Source: Varanus komodoensis (taxonomy: Eukaryota; Chordata; Lepidosauria; Squamata; Varanidae). Taken from it: 64,000 bases of DNA. The position numbers were made by a program, and so were the translations under genes. This document shows positions 60,060 through 64,000 of this stretch, piece by piece. The number at the start of each line of letters is the position of its first letter. The first letter of the stretch is position 1. The stretch spans positions 14,516,421-14,580,420 of the forward strand of contig NW_025335409.1 of assembly GCF_004798865.1 (NCBI RefSeq). Reading direction: 5' to 3'. The notes below the pieces were generated by a model. It was not told the origin of the DNA, made no database searches, and worked only from the letters and a program-made list of their open reading frames with translations.

Positions 60060-60540
60060 ATATCTGTAAAAGAAGGGATATAGCTGAACACGGACAAAAC
60101 AAGAAGCATGATTGCAGAAGGATTACTCAACATTAATGTCAACATTGAAGAAAGTGAAAATGTTTTGCATACCTTGGCTCAATTCTCAATTCAAAGGGAA
60201 ACTGCAGCCAAGAAATGAGAAGACTGAAACATGGTCTAAAAGGCTTTGTGAATACTGTGGTCCAACTGAAAGGTGAACAAGTGGATCCTAGATCAAATCA
60301 AGTAAGAACTTTCTCTGGAAGCAAATATGACAAAACTGAGGCTGTTGTACTTCAGGTACATCATCAGGAGGTTAGTTTTACTGGAGAAGACAATAAAATG
60401 CTAAGGAAAGTCAAAAGGAGGAGGAAGCCCGACTATGAAATGAATCACTTCCAAGAAGGAAGCCATAGCCTTGAGCTTACAAGAGCTGAATAGGGCTGTT
60501 AAGGACAGGACATTTTAGAGGGCTTTCATTCATAGGATCA
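60060..60540 (+). mobile_element. RTE-clade LINE 3' region, old
   Basis: Plus-strand traces: LNTDKTRSMIAE-like reading at 60082, LGSILNSKGNCSQEMRRLKH across a frame change (60172-60235), then tacatcatcaggaggttagt and gttaaggacaggacatttta, with gggctttcattcataggatc at the 3' end. Equivalent to BovB FLGSKITADGDCSQEIKRR, but from a more diverged RTE family. Confidence 0.7.
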
Positions 60541-60544
60541 ATAT

Positions 60545-60830
60545 AAACACATTAAGCCAATCCTCTTCCACTTACACTGGATACTGGTTGAATTCCACAC
60601 CTGATTCAAAGTGCTACTTTTGTTGCTGTTGTTAGTCCTGAAGTCGAGTCTGACCCATCACAACCCCATGGACAACATTCTTCCAGGCTTTCCTGTCCTC
60701 CACCTCCCCCACCCCCTCAGTCCGCTTAAGCTCACATTGAAGTGCTACTACTGACATTCAAAACCCTAAATGACTTGGGGCCAGTTTACCTGAAGGACTG
60801 TCCACTGGGTAGTATAGAAATAAACAAACA
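60545..60830 (+). mobile_element. L2-like LINE C-terminal fragment, split by a BovB insertion
   Basis: cacttacactggatactggt (HLHW-type reading) continues after the insertion as tgacattcaaaaccctaaat, then gacttggggccagtttacct, giving LTFKTLNDLGPVYLKDCP. The tail is agtatagaaataaacaaac. Removing the 121-bp BovB insertion and one copy of the duplication leaves the two parts colinear. Confidence 0.75.
60619..60739 (-). mobile_element. BovB 3' terminal insertion with 10-bp target duplication
   Basis: Read on the minus strand, 121 bp ending gacttcaggactaacaacag and then caaca, preceded by atgttgtccatggggttgtg, is the BovB 3' terminus. Perfect target duplications aagtgctact lie at 60609-60618 and 60740-60749. 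This is a severely 5'-truncated retrotransposition event into an older L2-type relic. Confidence 0.92.
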
Positions 60831-60834
60831 GGAG

Positions 60835-63237
60835 ATGACTTTGCGGCATGCAACAGCAACAAACCCTGTCTTACACTTATAGCTTGATCCTAACCATGTT
60901 TATTCAGAAATAAATCTCATTATTTCAGTGAAAGTTGCTAGCAGGGAAATTTGTTTAGGACTCTTACCATACTTATTTAAGCCTCATATAACCCATGTTC
61001 ACCAGGTTCAGATGACACATTCCCTCCACTGGTGGATGCATCTGTTACATGGAGCCTTTGGGCACCCTGGTTCATTGTCAGTTAAAAAACTCAAGTTGAG
61101 CCATGACATACAGTCCAAAACCAATCAAAGTAATGTACAGTGCTGCCAGCAACTGCTCATCATATGATTCTTCTATCTAAAGAAAGAAGCAGAAAAATTA
61201 CTCAGGTCACCTGTGCATGAAGCAAGATGAGAGGCAATGCTATAGCTGGGTTGGAGTCCATCAGCATTCACACTTTTCCACTACACTTATAAAAGGTTTG
61301 TATCAGACGGAAGTATGAGATGTGTTATGACATTGCCATATTTTGCATACAATAAAAATATTTTTAAAATAACAAAAATTTGTAAACATTCTTTATAACT
61401 AAGAAAATTGTCAAAGATGTGCAGCTTTAGGCTCCATTCAGATTTCTGTAAAAACAAACATGGGGATGTCCCTATTTCAAACAGGAACAGTCTAGAGATA
61501 TGAGTGACAAGGAGAGGCTAGTGAGGCAAACACACAAATTACTAAACATACGGATGCCCACCCCACACCAAATCTAAAGTTACTTAGTATGGATAAAGAA
61601 ATGAGGAGGGTTTTTCTCTAACTGCAGCACAGTCTTGAGGTTCTCAATAGAAATCGACCCATCTCCCATACACTGTGATTTGCCAGTCTTTGTCAGTTTT
61701 TCTGACGTTATAGAGGTACTATCAATGGAATATAATGGAGAAAAAAGCAGATACCCTCATGGACCCAGGATTATGGTGACAGTTCTCTGAGTGTAAGGCA
61801 GACCTGTCCAAGAAACTATACACAACTGCACAAGCTCTTCTTATACCACTACTATTCTACCTCTGTTTTTCTTTGTAATGTGCCAAATCCACCAACTTCC
61901 GACAACAACTTTGCGGACACCAACTCAAGTCCCAAGTGCTGATTCAGATCTAGTATGGTCTTAAAGGTTGGCAGCTGCTCCAGGGAATGCATTTGCTCCT
62001 TCCCATACCTCAAGACAGAGCATGCTTTGACAAAAAATAATGAGTCAGCATGTTGCATGAATTATTCTTTTTCTAGAGGAGAAGCAGGAAATAGTGAATG
62101 CATGTTGTTTGCAATGCAGCACAGTTACATTCTGGGAGGCTTGCACTCTTTGCCTTGACATAAAGTGATAGAAAGCTCTTTACTAATGCAGGTAGCAATA
62201 ATTATTCAACTCTCTAAAAAAAAAAGGTATCATGTACTAGAGGCTAATCTTAGTATGTCTCAGGTGTTTGCATCATGGGCAGAATCCAATTCTAACTAAG
62301 GAGACTGGACTTTGAATCTCTGCTTGCTAGTAAGCCTAACCTCCACAGACAGCTGAAGAGAAAAGGGGATAGCCCTTTACATGATACACTGAAATCCTTG
62401 GAAGGAGGTCAGGATGCAAGTATGCAATTTTTTTAAAACTGAAATTTATTTTCCTTCCTAAGATTAGCTGTAATTATAGGTTCAGTTGAACTTTGCAATT
62501 TCAGAGTCTAATTAAGCCAAATGTAGAACATTCCCACCCTCCCTCTGAGGGCTGTTTTATGTAGGAGAAAAATAAATATGTATACAAGATTACATGAATG
62601 GCTAATTAGCTACAATTACACATGCTGGCTTCCTAAAACATGTACAATAACAGTACAGTTTTTGGTTGGGGTTTTACATGGAAGTATCTCTGTTTAGGAG
62701 AAAACATGACATGCAGAAATCAATCTTGTCTGAACAAGAACAAATTGGGATACACTTTCCAAACAGCTTCAGAAATTCTTGGCAGATATTGCCCTATATG
62801 TATTGTCTGAGTATTTGTGCTTCTCATACTACACTGAGACAGCTCATTTGATTAAGTGTCCCCTTGGGAATTGTTAGCCAAATATGAGTAAGTTACCAAA
62901 ACTGCTATTTAATGAGCAAACCATTGCAAAAATTTCTGGTGACAAGGAGTTAAGTGGCACTTAACTAGGTTTTCAAAAGTGTAATGTTCTGAATTCTCCG
63001 TTTTTTAAATAAAGAGTGTAGTAATGATAGATGTTATTGCGGGTCATTTCTATTCTTGCATCTCTATTCAGTAGCACAATTTATTTTAATCCAAGTCTTT
63101 TCAGACTTTATTAAGTGTCCTATTCTCTCCAGGAGGAGAATAAGCAGCTTAGCAGTGGGCCCAAATGAAGAGACTCCTATTGTCTGACAAAGGAAAAGAA
63201 GTATAATAGCCACAATGTTACAAAGACAGAAAAGTGC
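60835..63237. other. Intron; short decayed repeat at 60890-60950, otherwise nothing
   Basis: gatcctaaccatgtttattc, then agaaataaatctcattattt, resembles a common reptile palindromic repeat. The rest shows no supported element or exon. Confidence 0.4.
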
Positions 63238-63243
63238 TTTATT
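63238..63243 (-). promoter_or_regulatory. Candidate poly(A) signal AATAAA
   Basis: AATAAA on the minus strand lies about 480 nt downstream of the candidate stop codon at 63721 and is followed by a T/G-rich segment (tttctgtctttgtaac). This is the spacing of an ordinary vertebrate 3' UTR. AATAAA is common by chance in AT-rich introns, so its meaning depends on the exon candidate. Confidence 0.2.
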
Positions 63244-63720
63244 GATAATAGGCCAAGTGCTATTCTGGTGTATGTAAGCCTTTATACTGTTGAATTGGGC
63301 TTCAGTCCAATTATATTGATTGCTAATGATGTGAAAGCAAGTTAAATACACATTTTGTGGTTTAGCCTTTGACCAAGATTGCAGACTGATGAGTGTTTTA
63401 TGAAACAGACTGCATTATAAAAGTCTGAAGAGGGGAATATTCAAAACCTGTGAAGTTATAACAGTAATAAAAAGAAGTACATCCAAAAGTTGATAAAAGA
63501 AGTTAATAACATTAATTTAAAGGAAGGGTTACTCAAGTTGTTTTTACACAGTTCCCTTTTATACTACCTTATTTTTATATTGTCTAGTGTATACATTAGT
63601 GCCAAAAAGCTTCTTTGCTCTTATATATCAAAATTTGTTAAATAGTTTAGCAGACTGTTACGTAGCATTAAAAACTGTTTATATCAATAGGATGCACATC
63701 ATTAAGGAGAAAGTAAGATT

Positions 63721-63793
63721 TCATGCATTACTTTTCCTGCTCTTGGATTCCTGAATGGCCCTATACCTTCTAGGCCGCAGTAGACCAAACAAG
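63721..63793 (-). CDS. Possible terminal coding exon (23 codons and stop), gene unknown
   Basis: On the minus strand a good 3' splice site (pyrimidine tract ending ctattttccag at 63794) is followed by one base and 23 codons, beginning LFGLLRPRRYRAIQ and ending in a Ser/Lys/Arg-rich SKSRKSNA tail, then TGA at 63723-63721. About 480 nt further on there is AATAAA (63243-63238) with a T/G-rich stretch after it, as for a 3' end. The basic tail is compositionally unlike the surrounding intron. I do not recognise the protein. It is not the COG5 exon that precedes 41174, and the required incoming phase differs. It could be the last exon of a nested gene, an alternative COG5 end, or chance. Confidence 0.25.
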
Positions 63794-63811
63794 CTGGAAA
63801 ATAGCAACAAA

Positions 63812-63846
63812 ACAGTGATGTAAAATGTAAAAATTTACATCACTGT
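63812..63846. repeat. Perfect 13-bp inverted repeat
   Basis: acagtgatgtaaa (63812-63824) and tttacatcactgt (63834-63846) with a 9-base spacer. It lies 19-53 nt upstream of the candidate splice acceptor at 63794, in the branch-point region of that candidate exon. Confidence 0.9.
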
Positions 63847-64000
63847 AAAATTGTCTGAAAAAGCAGCATAAAAACAGGTCTAGTCACCATACAATGCATA
63901 TCTAATACTGCTAACTGTCTCACTCAAATTGATATACCAACACTTTCTAAAAATAAGGATCACTAATTTTGTAACTATAGGTCAACCAATAATAAGGAAA

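Noticed and set aside
63064-63351. 95-codon minus-strand open frame with hydrophobic run
   Set aside because: Lies in the predicted 3' UTR or intron; no start context and no recognised family.
41175-64000. Search for the intronless GPR22 gene, which lies beside or within COG5 in mammals
   Set aside because: No seven-transmembrane reading frame or long open frame is present; if conserved in position it must lie beyond 64000.
1-64000. Long terminal repeat elements or other capsid- or envelope-bearing relics
   Set aside because: No paired long terminal repeats, gag, protease, integrase or envelope reading was recognised anywhere in the window.

Overview
The window looks like intronic and exonic DNA from a squamate reptile (lizard, gecko or snake lineage). 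Three things point there: a vertebrate split gene with well-conserved exons; BovB/RTE, CR1 and L2-type LINEs; and tRNA-derived SINEs of types I associate with squamates. The DNA is AT-rich, apart from a few short GC/CpG-rich patches that all lie inside DNA transposons. Species cannot be fixed from the sequence alone.

The only host gene I can support is COG5 (conserved oligomeric Golgi complex subunit 5), on the minus strand. Seven consecutive coding exons were found. In transcription order they are 41174-41009, 39304-39189, 39099-39022, 16944-16863, 12452-12248, 10678-10517 and 10086-9987. They total 909 nt (303 codons), all splice phases agree, and all have GT-AG introns. They encode the central third of the protein (about residues 255-557 of an ~840-residue mammalian protein, recalled from memory). 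The 5' exons must lie above 64000 and the 3' exons below position 1. Intron sizes run from 89 bp (39100-39188) to 22.1 kb (16945-39021). A second, weaker candidate is a terminal exon with stop codon and poly(A) signal at 63238-63793 (minus), which is not COG5 as I know it.

The rest is intron filled with mobile-element relics. LINEs: a nearly full-span but broken BovB at 33085-35928 (+), a 5'-truncated BovB at 14268-15006 (-), a 121-bp BovB insertion with clear target-site duplications at 60619-60739, older RTE relics near 55726 and 60060, CR1 pieces (47187-49130, 57036-57245, 31975-32230) and many L2-like 3' ends (best one 43682-44408). SINEs: at least seven copies of three tRNA-derived types. 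DNA transposons: four hAT-type elements with 8-bp target duplications (5957-6151, 10768-10968, 19704-20778, 28026-28297), a Tigger1-like internally deleted element (58077-58752), a Tigger/mariner-type MITE (8586-8992), and palindromic MITEs near 39570, 39937 and 48557. The most unusual structure is 19704-20778, a hAT element into which a GC-rich, internally tandem-repeated, TA-flanked element has inserted.

No LTR retrovirus-like element, rRNA, functional tRNA gene, CRISPR array, operon or prokaryotic system was recognised.
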